Notes: generated from the letters alone by a model not told the origin. 26,726 bases of DNA from Bacillota bacterium (GCA_023458835.1 JAEWWY010000200.1:1-26726); one strand, 5' to 3'. Counted from the first letter of the stretch, positions 1 through 8,648 are shown. A program made the numbers and translations.

Positions 1-15
1 CCCCTGCCTTGAAGC

Positions 16-52
16 GTGCATAAAAAACTGGCGGATGCGGCGCTTTATGCAC
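16..52. repeat. inverted repeat upstream of the opp operon
   Basis: A perfect 9-bp inverted repeat, GTGCATAAA (16-24) and TTTATGCAC (44-52), is separated by 19 bases. It could be an operator or an mRNA hairpin. There is no T-run, so it is not a standard terminator. The frame at 3-23 ends in a TAA overlapping the left arm, so the tail of an upstream gene (such as an oppA) could end here, but that cannot be tested from 23 bases. Nothing else recognisable lies in 53-121. Confidence 0.4.
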
Positions 53-121
53 CTCCCCCTCCGTTCCCGGTCGGGTCCAGCCTTATGCCGGCCAAATATG
101 TAAAGTTGGGAATGTAGCCGT

Positions 122-1087
122 ATGTACATGCTCAAATATATCCTTAAAAGATTCGCACTCATGCTTTTTACGTTCTTTATCATCATGACCATCTGCTTTA
201 CGCTTATCAAGCTGCTCCAGCCGGAATCCCCCATGATGGGCAACCAGGCCAAGCTGGAAATGGCCAGGCGCGAGGCGCTGGGCTACAACAAGCCCATTAT
301 GGTCCAGTATGGCATCTACCTGAAAAACATACTCACGAAATGGGATTGGGGCACCTCCTGGAAAATTGACTACATGTCTGATGTGAGCACGGTACTCATG
401 AGCCGATTGCCCCCTACCGTGATGCTCAATGCTTTCTCGCTGATCTTTTCCCTGCCTTTGGGGATAGCCCTGGGCATATACGCCGCGCTTAAGAAAAACC
501 GCTGGCAGGATCACTTGATCTCCACCCTGGTCATGATCTTTGTGTCCGTGCCCAGCTATGTATACGCCTTTTTGCTGCAATATACGCTGGGTTTCCGTTT
601 GGGATGGTTCCCCGTCATACTTTCCTCGCTGTATGATGCGGGAGGGAGCTGGCTCTCCTGGAAGATGATCAATTCCATGGTGCTGCCTGTTTGGGCCTTA
701 TCCTTCAGTACCATTGCGGAGCTGGCCCGCTTTACCCGCGCGGAGCTTACGGAGGCCCTGACCAGCGACTATATGCTGCTGGCCCGCACCAAGGGGCTGA
801 CAAAACGTCAGGCCACTGTCCGGCATGCGCTGAAAAATGCCATGGTGCCCATCCTGCCTACCATCATTTCCATGTTTGTGGGCATTTTGGGCGGCTCCCT
901 GATCATAGAATCCATTTTTGCCATCAACGGCATCGGCAAGCTGTATATTCAGTCCATTGATATGCTTGACTATGATGTATTTATTGCGGACAGTATGTTC
1001 TACACCATCATTTCACTCGCATCCATCATTATAATCGACTTGAGCTACGGGTTCCTGGATCCGCGGGTCAGAATGGGAGCGAAATAA
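122..1087 (+). CDS. oppB: OppB/DppB-type peptide ABC transporter permease
   Basis: First of the two membrane subunits of a peptide importer (321 aa, normal family length). The protein opens with a basic N-terminus and a first membrane helix (about residues 9-30). Then comes the periplasmic stretch with GYNKPIMVQYG, typical of OppB/DppB, followed by further helices. The cytoplasmic coupling loop ARFTRAELTEALTSDYMLLARTKG, before PILPTI, is the EAA-type contact with the ATPases. The protein ends DPRVRMG, as is usual in this family. The start is the first of two in-frame ATGs (122 and 128). The ribosome site is weak (GGGA around 109-112), so 128 remains possible. The TAA is one base before oppC. 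No promoter is visible; it may lie upstream of the window with oppA. Whether the substrate is a di- or oligopeptide cannot be told from sequence. Confidence 0.9.
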   Translation: MYMLKYILKRFALMLFTFFIIMTICFTLIKLLQPESPMMGNQAKLEMARREALGYNKPIMVQYGIYLKNILTKWDWGTSWKIDYMSDVSTVLMSRLPPTVMLNAFSLIFSLPLGIALGIYAALKKNRWQDHLISTLVMIFVSVPSYVYAFLLQYTLGFRLGWFPVILSSLYDAGGSWLSWKMINSMVLPVWALSFSTIAELARFTRAELTEALTSDYMLLARTKGLTKRQATVRHALKNAMVPILPTIISMFVGILGGSLIIESIFAINGIGKLYIQSIDMLDYDVFIADSMFYTIISLASIIIIDLSYGFLDPRVRMGAK

Positions 1088-1088
1088 G

Positions 1089-2645
1089 ATGAGTGATTTA
1101 TATAATGAAAATTACAATATCCCCAAGGAAAAGTTCCAGTTTGCGCAGCTTGACAAGCGCATTCATGACGAAAAGTTTACCGCCAAACCCATTGGCTATT
1201 TCAAGGATGCCTGGCTGCGTTTCAAGAAAAACAAAAGCTCGCTGGCAGCATCGGTCATCATCCTTTTGATCGTACTGTTTGCCATTATCGTACCATTTTT
1301 CAGCCCGTACACCATCGCGGATTCTGACGGCATCTATGCCAGGATGCGTCCCAAAAGCGAGCTGCTGTCCAATCTGGGTATCTGGGACGGCACGTATTCC
1401 AAAGTGCTCAATGACAAATTCTATATTTACCTTCATGGCGTGGGCATCGGCGTGGCCGATACCGACGGCAGCGGCCGTGCCTGGCAGGATGGCATAGACA
1501 GCAGCATGAATCCCATCAGGCAGGAGATCAGGGCATACAAAACCGCCGGCAAGGATTACCGCGATTGCCTTGTGGACAGTTACTATGAGGTGGGGTTCAA
1601 ATACCTGACCATCACCAACGGCAAGTACCAGGAAATGCTGGCCTGGCAGGAAGAAACAGGCCTGCAGTTCATTTACCCCATGGTGGACATCAACAGCAAA
1701 TGGTGCGATCCCTATAACCAGGGCGACGGGAATTATTGGTACAGGCACAACGCCAGCGGAACGCCCCTGAATGAAAAGGGGCAAAAAATGTCCCTGGAGG
1801 ATACCATGGCCAACGGCCTGACAGACAACTATCTGCGGGATGCCAATGGCAATGTGATGTATTACATGCCCAAAGACAAGAACATGATCATGGTGCGTGT
1901 TCTCTATTACAATTACTATCAATATGTCAACGGCAAAGAACCGCTGCACCTGTTTGGCACCGACGCCCAAGGCTTTGATATCCTTGCCCGGCTGGCTTTC
2001 GGCGTCCGTTTTTCACTGATCCTGGCAGCCTGCGTATCGGTAATCAATTTCTTTATCGGCGCCACATACGGCGCGGTGGAGGGCTTTTATGGCGGTGCCA
2101 TCGACCTGATATTCGAACGCATCAGCGACATACTCAATGCCATTCCCTTTTTGGTGGTAGCGACACTGTTCAAGCTGCACTTGGTGAACACAGGCAGAGT
2201 AAGTCCTTTTGTGGGTATATTGTTCGCCTTTGTATTGACCGGCTGGCTCGGGATAGCATACAGGGTCAGAACACAGTTCTACCGCTTTAAAAACCAGGAA
2301 TATGTTTTGGCTGCCCGCACGCTGGGAGCCAAGAACTTCCGATTGATGTTCAAGCACATCTTCCCCAACACCCTGGGAACCATCATCACCTCCTCGGTAC
2401 TGATCATACCGGGCGTGATCTTTTCCGAATCCATCCTGTCATACCTGGGCATCTTCAACTTCAACACAGCCACTTCCATTTCCCTGGGCACCATGCTTTC
2501 CAACGGCCAGAATTATCTGGCTTCAGACCCGCACATCATTTTGTTCCCCGCGATGATCATCTCGTTGCTGATGATATCCTTCAACCTGTTTGGCAACGGC
2601 TTGCGGGACGCCTTCAATCCTACGCTGAGAGGAGCTGACGAATGA
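1089..2645 (+). CDS. oppC: OppC/DppC-type peptide ABC permease with large extracytoplasmic insert
   Basis: Second membrane subunit of the importer. At 518 aa it is much longer than the usual 280-350 aa. Residues 1-50 are cytoplasmic, with the expected basic WLRFKKNKSS before helix 1 (about 52-74). The family motif LFGTDAQGFDILARLAFGVRFSL is at about 288-310 and leads into helix 2. Between them, residues 75-287 form an extra loop, predicted outside the membrane, with many Tyr, Asp, Asn and Trp residues and two cysteines (C160, C206). The EAA loop (YVLAARTLGAKNFRLMFKHI) and C-terminal FNLFGNGLRDAFNP are normal. The gene starts one base after oppB, and its TGA overlaps the oppD ATG by four bases, so translation is probably coupled. 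The insert may form part of the docking surface for the binding protein; this is inference. Confidence 0.9.
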   Translation: MSDLYNENYNIPKEKFQFAQLDKRIHDEKFTAKPIGYFKDAWLRFKKNKSSLAASVIILLIVLFAIIVPFFSPYTIADSDGIYARMRPKSELLSNLGIWDGTYSKVLNDKFYIYLHGVGIGVADTDGSGRAWQDGIDSSMNPIRQEIRAYKTAGKDYRDCLVDSYYEVGFKYLTITNGKYQEMLAWQEETGLQFIYPMVDINSKWCDPYNQGDGNYWYRHNASGTPLNEKGQKMSLEDTMANGLTDNYLRDANGNVMYYMPKDKNMIMVRVLYYNYYQYVNGKEPLHLFGTDAQGFDILARLAFGVRFSLILAACVSVINFFIGATYGAVEGFYGGAIDLIFERISDILNAIPFLVVATLFKLHLVNTGRVSPFVGILFAFVLTGWLGIAYRVRTQFYRFKNQEYVLAARTLGAKNFRLMFKHIFPNTLGTIITSSVLIIPGVIFSESILSYLGIFNFNTATSISLGTMLSNGQNYLASDPHIILFPAMIISLLMISFNLFGNGLRDAFNPTLRGADE

Positions 2646-4804
2646 TGGAGCGCATTTTGGACGTAAGAAATCTGCGGATCTCTTTCCGCACCAACAACGG
2701 AACCGTCAAAGCGGTCCGGGATGTCAGCTTCGGGTTGAGCAAGGGTGAAACGCTGGCCATCGTCGGAGAATCCGGCTCCGGCAAATCCGTTACCGCCAGG
2801 GCCATCATGGGAATACTTGCGCCCAACGCCATTGTGGACAACGGTGAGATTATCTATGACGGCAAGGACCTGCTGAAGCTGCCCGAAAGTGATTTTCACC
2901 TGCTGCGGGGCGATAAGCTGTCCATGATCTTTCAGGATCCCCTTTCCAGCTTGAATCCCATCGTCCGCATCGGCAAGCAGCTTACGGAGGCCATGCTGCT
3001 CAACAACAAAGAACGCAGGCGAAACGCGGGTACAAACCTCAAGCGCATGCTGGGCCTGCTGGAGGAGAGCATCAACCAGGCCCTTGGGGATACGTCTGTC
3101 ATAAGGCAGGCTACCGCCAAAAAGGTGGCGGTTTTCCGGGACTTTGTCAATAAGGGCATTGAGTTGGAAGGTGCCTATGACGCCGCCTTTGAGAGTGCGG
3201 ATGAGGCTGATTCCGATATAGAGGAGCTGCTCATCAGCATGATCCAGGGGGACCCGCAAGACAATGCCCGGGAAGCCAGGCGGATTATCAAGGTATGCGC
3301 ACGGTGCTTCAACCCCTTCTTTTTGGCAAAAGAGAAGAGCGGCTTGTCCGCACTGCTGTCCGAAATCGAGGCAAAGCTTCCGGATTATGCGCGCACCGGA
3401 GAGGGCGAGGCGCTGAAAAACTCGCTGACAAGGATGCAAGGCATACTGAAAGACGCCATGGGAAAAACCAGGCCGAATTTCTTTTGCCTGGGGTATTACC
3501 TGCAGCATTGCAAGCAGGCTGCAGACACCTCCGATATCGATGCTCTGAACAAAGCGGCGCGCACGTTCCTGGACGATCAGTTCATGCTGGATTTCCTTCG
3601 GGATGTAAGCAGCGGCATACGCGGCTCCTATGCAAAATCCATGGAGAAAAAGCTGGAAACCGTCAATGCCCTAAAGGAATCGCTGGAGGTATTTACGCGG
3701 CAGGAGCTGGATGAATCCGTCTGCAGGAAAACCGCCGGCCGGCTCGCCCATAGGGTGAATAGCTGCATCGACCGCCTTGCCATACAAAAAAACAATGCCG
3801 AATATATATTCGCTACCAGCCTGCATACGGCTATCGACAGATACTTCCAAGGCAAGAAAAACAATCCCAGAGAGCTTCGCCGCGTGGCAAAGCACACGGC
3901 CAAATATAACCGCCTGATCGCGGCCCATAAGGATGCGGCCAAGGTCGCACCGGCGGTACTGACCGATCTGGATGCGGCAAAAGCCAACATGAAAAAAGCC
4001 ATAGAGGATGTGCTGTTCTCCTATGCGGTCCAGACGGCAAAAGAAGCCACCATCGATTTTGATGCCATAGCCGTGGGCATGATCGATTTTCTTAAACTGC
4101 AGGCTTCCCACTGCGCCACAAAGCTTACCAAGCAGGGAGCAAAGCACAGGGCGCTGGAGCTGATGAGTGAAGTGGGCATCAGTGAACCGCGCAAGCGCTA
4201 CCGCCAATACCCCTTCCAATTTTCCGGCGGGATGCGCCAGCGCATCGTGATAGCCATTGCCCTTTCCGCTGACCCGGATCTCCTTATCTGCGATGAGCCT
4301 ACGACCGCATTGGATGTGACCATCCAATCCCAGATATTGGAGCTGATAGACAATTTAAAGCGGAAGCGCGGGCTGTCCATCATATTCATCACCCATGACC
4401 TTGGCGTAGTGGCCAATATGGCTGACCGTATTGCCGTCATGTATGCGGGGAAGGTCGTGGAATACGGAAAAGCCGATGATATCTTCTATGAACCTTCCCA
4501 TCCATATACTTGGGCGCTGCTTTCCTCCATGCCGGACTTGGATACCAAGGAAAAGCTGGCGGCCATACCGGGCACGCCGCCCAACATGATCACCCCGCCG
4601 GAGGGGGATGCCTTTGCGCCGCGCAATCAATATGCGCTGCAAATCGACTTTGAGCAGCAGCCGCCTTTCTTTAAAGTCAGCGACTCCCATTATGCCGCCA
4701 CGTGGCTATTGCATCCGGATGCGCCAAAGGTGCAGCCTCCAGCCATTGTCACCAACCGGATTGCCCGAATGAAGAAGCTGGAGGAAGTTAGCCATGAGCA
4801 ATGA
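2642..4804 (+). CDS. oppD: OppD-type peptide ABC transporter ATPase with ~380-residue helical insert
   Basis: ATP-hydrolysing subunit of the importer. At 720 aa it is about twice the usual 320-340. All nucleotide-binding motifs are intact: Walker A GESGSGKS (42-49), Q-loop FQDP (Q98), signature SGGMRQR (from 528), Walker B with D551-E552, and H-loop THD (H585). The C-terminal oligopeptide tail motif (HPYTWALLSSMPD, then IPGTPPN) identifies it as OppD-like. The extra sequence, about residues 120-500, lies between the Q-loop and signature, in the helical subdomain. It is rich in Lys, Glu, Ala and Leu and looks largely alpha-helical. Because the ATPase motifs read through in one frame on both sides, this is an in-frame insertion and not a fusion artefact. 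The gene overlaps oppC by 4 bp and oppF by 11 bp. Confidence 0.9.
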   Translation: MMERILDVRNLRISFRTNNGTVKAVRDVSFGLSKGETLAIVGESGSGKSVTARAIMGILAPNAIVDNGEIIYDGKDLLKLPESDFHLLRGDKLSMIFQDPLSSLNPIVRIGKQLTEAMLLNNKERRRNAGTNLKRMLGLLEESINQALGDTSVIRQATAKKVAVFRDFVNKGIELEGAYDAAFESADEADSDIEELLISMIQGDPQDNAREARRIIKVCARCFNPFFLAKEKSGLSALLSEIEAKLPDYARTGEGEALKNSLTRMQGILKDAMGKTRPNFFCLGYYLQHCKQAADTSDIDALNKAARTFLDDQFMLDFLRDVSSGIRGSYAKSMEKKLETVNALKESLEVFTRQELDESVCRKTAGRLAHRVNSCIDRLAIQKNNAEYIFATSLHTAIDRYFQGKKNNPRELRRVAKHTAKYNRLIAAHKDAAKVAPAVLTDLDAAKANMKKAIEDVLFSYAVQTAKEATIDFDAIAVGMIDFLKLQASHCATKLTKQGAKHRALELMSEVGISEPRKRYRQYPFQFSGGMRQRIVIAIALSADPDLLICDEPTTALDVTIQSQILELIDNLKRKRGLSIIFITHDLGVVANMADRIAVMYAGKVVEYGKADDIFYEPSHPYTWALLSSMPDLDTKEKLAAIPGTPPNMITPPEGDAFAPRNQYALQIDFEQQPPFFKVSDSHYAATWLLHPDAPKVQPPAIVTNRIARMKKLEEVSHEQ

Positions 4805-6113
4805 AGGAACCGTATTGCTTAAGGTGGAGCATCTCAAGCAATATTTCAAGCTGGGAAGAGACCTTCTAAAAGCGGTGGATGACGTCAGCTTTGATATCAG
4901 GAAGGGCGAGGTATTCGGCCTGGTGGGCGAAAGCGGCTGCGGGAAAACAACCACAGGCCGCACCATCATCAAGCTGTACGAGCCTACCGGCGGCAGCATC
5001 TGGTTCAACGGTCAGAGGATTTCCACCGGCGTCCAAGGGCTTCATACGCTGGAGAGTGCCGAGCGGCAGTCAAGCCGCGCCCATATCCGGAAGCTGACCG
5101 AAAAAATGAAAGAGGATATCGACCGCGAGCCTCAAAGCAAGACCCAAATCCAGCAAAGGACCCGGGATTTAATCGCTGCGGAAAAACAGCGGCTGGCCCG
5201 GCATATACAGGACCTGCGGTCGGAAGCCGCCAGCGCCGGAGCCGATGCAAGGGACAGCAATGCCAATTACCGCAAGGAGCAAATAGATAAAGTCGAGCGG
5301 GAGCATCAGGAAGCTGTTAAGGAATTGCAGGAGCGGGCGGCAAGCGCCTCCGGCGGGGAAGCGCCGGCATGGCAGCAGCGGTTGGCGGACGAGGAATCGG
5401 CCTACCATGACAGGCTGGCCGCTGCCCGCAACGATACCATTATGACCAAGATGCAGATGATCTTCCAAGATCCCATCGCATCCATCAACCCGCGCATGAC
5501 GGTGCGGGAGGTTATCGCCGAAGGCTTGATCATACGCGGCATAAAAGACAAAAAGTATATCGAACAAAAGGTATATGAAATGCTGGATCTGGTAGGGCTG
5601 GTGCCTGAACACGCGGACCGCTATCCCCATGAGTTCAGCGGCGGCCAGCGCCAGCGCATCGGCATCGCCAGGGCCATTGTGCTGGAGCCTGATCTCATTA
5701 TCGCCGATGAGCCGATCTCCGCTTTGGATGTAAGCATTCAGGCTCAGGTGATCAACCTCTTGAACGACCTGCGTAACCGGATGGGGTTGACCATACTGTT
5801 CATTGCCCACAATTTGTCGGTAGTGAAGTATTTCAGCGACAGGATCGCCGTGATGTATTTTGGCAAAATCGTGGAGCTGGCCAACTCCGACGAGTTGTTT
5901 GCCCATCCCATACATCCATATACCAAGTCGCTGCTGTCCGCTATCCCCTATCCCGATCCGCATTATGAAAAAAGGCGCAAAAGATTGACCTATATTCCCG
6001 CCAAGGCCCATGATTATACCATTGAAAAGCCTTCCATGCGGGAAATCGCGCCTGGCCATTATGTGCTTTGCAACCAGGCAGAGTATGAACAGTATAAAAG
6101 GGAACTGGCATGA
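4794..6113 (+). CDS. oppF: OppF-type peptide ABC transporter ATPase with coiled-coil insert before the Q-loop
   Basis: Second ATPase of the importer, 439 aa against a usual 310-330. Walker A GESGCGKT is at 45-52, Q-loop FQDPIASINP has its Gln at 225, signature FSGGQRQR starts at 281, and Walker B (IIADEP) and the H-loop (IAHNLSVV) follow. About 125 extra residues sit at roughly 80-210, between Walker A and the Q-loop. They are strongly charged (many Glu, Lys, Arg, Gln, with Ala) and look like a coiled coil, for example KVEREHQEAVKELQERAA. The C-terminus carries the family HPYTKSLLSAIPYPDP. A GGAGG at about 4779 inside oppD serves as ribosome site. The TGA overlaps the next gene by four bases. 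OppF usually pairs with OppD as a heterodimer. Confidence 0.9.
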   Translation: MSNEGTVLLKVEHLKQYFKLGRDLLKAVDDVSFDIRKGEVFGLVGESGCGKTTTGRTIIKLYEPTGGSIWFNGQRISTGVQGLHTLESAERQSSRAHIRKLTEKMKEDIDREPQSKTQIQQRTRDLIAAEKQRLARHIQDLRSEAASAGADARDSNANYRKEQIDKVEREHQEAVKELQERAASASGGEAPAWQQRLADEESAYHDRLAAARNDTIMTKMQMIFQDPIASINPRMTVREVIAEGLIIRGIKDKKYIEQKVYEMLDLVGLVPEHADRYPHEFSGGQRQRIGIARAIVLEPDLIIADEPISALDVSIQAQVINLLNDLRNRMGLTILFIAHNLSVVKYFSDRIAVMYFGKIVELANSDELFAHPIHPYTKSLLSAIPYPDPHYEKRRKRLTYIPAKAHDYTIEKPSMREIAPGHYVLCNQAEYEQYKRELA

Positions 6114-6514
6114 AGCGGCATTTACGGTTCCTGATCACGTTTCTTTTGGGCGCCGTTGTGGTACTGGGCGTATGCGCATCGAAAAATGTATTTCAGATGA
6201 CGGAGCCCAGCCGCATCCTGCGCACGCTGTGCGACGGTTTTTTTCTGGCGGGTGTACTGATAAGCGGTATCGGGCTGCTGGTGATGATCAGCAACAACGG
6301 CATCTTTGATGTGCTGACCTATGCCTCCGGCTCCCTCCTCCGTCTTTTCATTCCGGGCCTGGGAACGCCGCGCCGCAGGGAATCCTTTGCGGATTACCGG
6401 CAAAAAAAGCATGCAAAGCCGGGCACATATGGCTTTCTGGTGATTATAGGCGGCCTTTTTCTTCTGGCGGCATGCATATGCCTGATGCTGTATGGCCGCA
6501 TGCCCGCATCATAA
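6110..6514 (+). CDS. small membrane protein, DUF3899-like
   Basis: A 134-aa protein with three likely membrane helices (about residues 6-22, 43-63 and 108-128) and a basic cytoplasmic stretch around 85-105 (RRRESFADYRQKKHAK). The arrangement, with GIFDVLTYASGSLLRLF after helix 2 and a Y-x-K-K type basic loop, resembles the DUF3899 family; this assignment is from memory and moderate. Its ATG overlaps the oppF stop (ATGA), so it is the last gene of the opp operon and is probably translated with it. The function is unknown. Location suggests an accessory role in the importer, but no motif supports this. Confidence 0.7.
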   Translation: MKRHLRFLITFLLGAVVVLGVCASKNVFQMTEPSRILRTLCDGFFLAGVLISGIGLLVMISNNGIFDVLTYASGSLLRLFIPGLGTPRRRESFADYRQKKHAKPGTYGFLVIIGGLFLLAACICLMLYGRMPAS

Positions 6515-6561
6515 ACACACAGGCGCATCCGTTCATCCGCCAGGCGTTTAGGCGGCTGGGC

Positions 6562-7032
6562 TCAAAATTTTTCCTCGCTGCGCATCTTCCTCAGCTCGCT
6601 GCGGCGGATGCCGCCTTCCCACTCCCTGCGCTCCTTGTCTGTTTCCAGTTCAAGGGGCGGTACGGGGGCGGGTTTTTGATTTTCATCCAGCGCCACCATC
6701 ACCAGGTATGCCCTGTTCACCCGCTGTCTTCGGCCATTGAGATCCTCGGCGAATGTGTCCACCCGCACCTCCATGCTGGTATGGCCCACATAGGTAACAC
6801 AGCCCGTCAGCACGATGGTGGTGTTCAAATGGGCCGCCGCCTGGAATTCCAGCCGGTCTACGCAGGCGGTTGTAACCTCCCGGCCGCTGTGGCGGCGGGC
6901 TACCACGGCGGCCACCACGTCGATCCAGGCCATCAGCCTGCCGCCAAACAGGCGGTTGTAACCGTTGATATCCTCCGGCAGCACGATATGCACCTGTTCG
7001 GTGCGGGAGGCGGAAACCTTCTTAGGCATCAT
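6562..7032 (-). CDS. hotdog-fold acyl-CoA thioesterase
   Basis: A 156-aa protein of the YciA/BFIT/ACOT class that hydrolyses acyl-CoA thioesters in the cytoplasm. The hallmark of the hotdog helix is near the N-terminus: NGYNRLFGGRLMAWIDVVAA (about 23-42), in which the Asp is the usual catalytic acid. It is followed by the TTACVDRLEFQAAAHLNTTIVL strand region and VGHTSMEVRV. The C-terminal tail after residue 125 is charged. Two ATGs (7032 and 7029) are possible. A GGAGG about 8 bases upstream, inside the neighbouring gene, favours 7032. It overlaps the 3' end of the glycosyltransferase-like gene by 11 bp and should be made from the same mRNA. The physiological substrate is unknown. It is convergent with the opp operon; the 47-bp gap holds only a weak 5-bp hairpin (6537-6555). 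Confidence 0.88.
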   Translation of the reverse strand: MMPKKVSASRTEQVHIVLPEDINGYNRLFGGRLMAWIDVVAAVVARRHSGREVTTACVDRLEFQAAAHLNTTIVLTGCVTYVGHTSMEVRVDTFAEDLNGRRQRVNRAYLVMVALDENQKPAPVPPLELETDKERREWEGGIRRSELRKMRSEEKF

Positions 7033-8482
7033 ACAGCATCCCTCCGCAAATGAAAGGCTGGCACAGGGAAAGCAGCATGTGCTTTCTCTTCATGGGATGC
7101 AGTGTAAACGCATCCGGATAGGTTTCCGCAAGGCATCTGAAAAGGCCCGCATCCCCTTCCCCCATCTCCGGGGCAGGGTTCAGCACCGATGCCGTTTGCA
7201 ACAGCCAGTCGATCTTCCCTTTGGGCACCACCACAAGCCCTGTATCCATTTTCCCATCCACCTGTGCCAGGTGGATCTTGTCATCCGTCAGCCTATCCCA
7301 CAGGAACACGGCAGAGGGATAGACAGGATGCTTGATATACTCCATGTCGATCCAGCCATAATGGGTGTGGGAGGAAAACTGATACGCGGCCTCGGCAATA
7401 AAATAAAGCTTGCTGCGCAAAAATGTATCTTCGCTGTCGTAGGAGAGCAGCCCCGGTTCCTCTTGCCGCGCATAGGTATTGGGCAATATCTTCTGCAGCC
7501 GCCTTGCCTGCTCCGGCGGGCAATAGCAGCACAGGGACAGGCGTTTCAGTTCCGCCAGATTCTCAAACAGCGTCAAATGGACATCCATAGGAAGGCGTGG
7601 TACATGCCTGCCCAGGGCCGTTGCCAGCATGACCCGGGCGATAGGCGTTTCCCGCCGCCTGCGGATGAACTGCCGCAGCCCGTCCGCCAGCGGAAGCTGC
7701 ACGGGATAGCGTCCGTTTGAAGTATAGATGCCCAAGCGTGCTTTTAAGCCCGCCTCCCGCCTGTCAAAAAGGATATCCCCTTCTTCCTCAAACTCCGGCA
7801 GGATGGAATCCCAATCCCCCGCCGGAATACGTTCCTCCATACATGCGGCAGGAACCAAGCTGCCTGCCGCCCTCACATGCGGGGCAAAAGCCGTAAATCC
7901 GCCTGCAAAAGCAGGCAGCGTAAGGGATAATACGCCTGTGCCATCCCAAACGTCCTCCCTTGCTTTGCGCATCCATTCCCCTGCCCCGAATACAAAATCG
8001 GGAGAAAGGAAAAACGTCCGGGGCGGGCGAAGGGCGTACAGCACCTTCATGCCGGGCGCAGCTTGAAGCTCCCCCTCCCTGCCAAAGCCTTTCACCGCCA
8101 CTACTCTTGGAATCGCATCCGGCGACAGCACGCTTGTGAGCAGGGGCTTTTCTCCCTCCGCCTCGGCGATGGAGGCCAGCAGCAGCCTATCCCAGTCGTT
8201 CAGGAAAACGGCTTCAGGCGTAATCTGCAATGCGTACTCCTGGCCGCCATATAAGCCGTAAACCGTCTGCCAGGCGGCTTTTAACGCAAGCCCCTCCCCT
8301 GGCATCAGCCGGAATGCGGCGGATTTGGCTGCCTGAAAAAAGGGGGTTGGATCAGCATTTTCTTCCGGGCAAACACCAAAGGCAAGGCGGTCGGGCCGCT
8401 CCGCCTTTTTTACCGCATCCTTCACGGCGTCAAGGCATCTTTGGACGCTGCCGCCCGCAATACCGACAAAGATCGCTTTCAT
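7022..8482 (-). CDS. two-domain glycosyltransferase-like protein (GT60-like N-terminus, HtrL/YibB-like C-terminus)
   Basis: A 486-aa soluble-looking protein without a signal peptide. Residues 1-40 (IFVGIAGGSVQRCLDAVKDA...PDRLAFGVC) resemble the start of the GlcNAc-transferase family that includes Skp1 GlcNAc-transferases (GT60). W71, the GGQEYALQITPE stretch (79-90), the LSPDFVFGAGEW segment (159-170) and GGFTAFAPH (194-202) match later GT60 landmarks. However, the usual D-S-H acid motif is TPE here and the usual GEE is TGV. The second half (about 283-435) contains SKLYFIAEAA and YGWIDMEYIKHPVYP (375-389), recalling HtrL/YibB/WlaTC sugar transferase-like proteins. The start at 8482 is set by a GGGAGG ribosome site. 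The open frame upstream of it is not used. The acceptor is unknown; family recognition is by eye. Confidence 0.65.
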   Translation of the reverse strand: MKAIFVGIAGGSVQRCLDAVKDAVKKAERPDRLAFGVCPEENADPTPFFQAAKSAAFRLMPGEGLALKAAWQTVYGLYGGQEYALQITPEAVFLNDWDRLLLASIAEAEGEKPLLTSVLSPDAIPRVVAVKGFGREGELQAAPGMKVLYALRPPRTFFLSPDFVFGAGEWMRKAREDVWDGTGVLSLTLPAFAGGFTAFAPHVRAAGSLVPAACMEERIPAGDWDSILPEFEEEGDILFDRREAGLKARLGIYTSNGRYPVQLPLADGLRQFIRRRRETPIARVMLATALGRHVPRLPMDVHLTLFENLAELKRLSLCCYCPPEQARRLQKILPNTYARQEEPGLLSYDSEDTFLRSKLYFIAEAAYQFSSHTHYGWIDMEYIKHPVYPSAVFLWDRLTDDKIHLAQVDGKMDTGLVVVPKGKIDWLLQTASVLNPAPEMGEGDAGLFRCLAETYPDAFTLHPMKRKHMLLSLCQPFICGGMLYDA

Positions 8483-8509
8483 GCATCCTCCCGCCAGGCC
8501 ATTTTCCCT

Positions 8510-8538
8510 ATTATACCTTTCATACTTACAAGCGTCAA
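8510..8538 (-). promoter_or_regulatory. sigma-A type promoter for the glycosyltransferase/thioesterase pair
   Basis: On the minus strand TTGACG (8538-8533), a 17-base spacer and a perfect TATAAT (8515-8510) lie just upstream of the gene starting at 8482. This gives a leader of roughly 20 bases. Confidence 0.75.
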
Positions 8539-8581
8539 CGAAGCATGACAAAAAGAAAACAGAAGAAATCCAAGGGATATC

Positions 8582-8610
8582 TTGAAACGCGATAGCGCCT
8601 CCTGTACAAT
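8582..8610 (+). promoter_or_regulatory. sigma-A type promoter for gdhA
   Basis: TTGAAA (8582-8587), a 17-base spacer and TACAAT (8605-8610) precede gdhA. Transcription would start near 8617, leaving a leader of nearly 90 bases. Confidence 0.65.
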
Positions 8611-8648
8611 GTGAACAGTCTGGCGGACCCGCATCGGGCCGTCTCAAA

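Noticed and set aside
16..52. terminator of an upstream oppA
   Set aside because: A 9-bp stem with a 19-base loop and no T-run. The upstream gene is not visible.
2942..4140. OppD and an unrelated gene joined by a frameshift or misassembly
   Set aside because: The reading frame is continuous, codon use is like the flanks, and OppF and OppC carry their own separate inserts. A genuine insertion is more likely.
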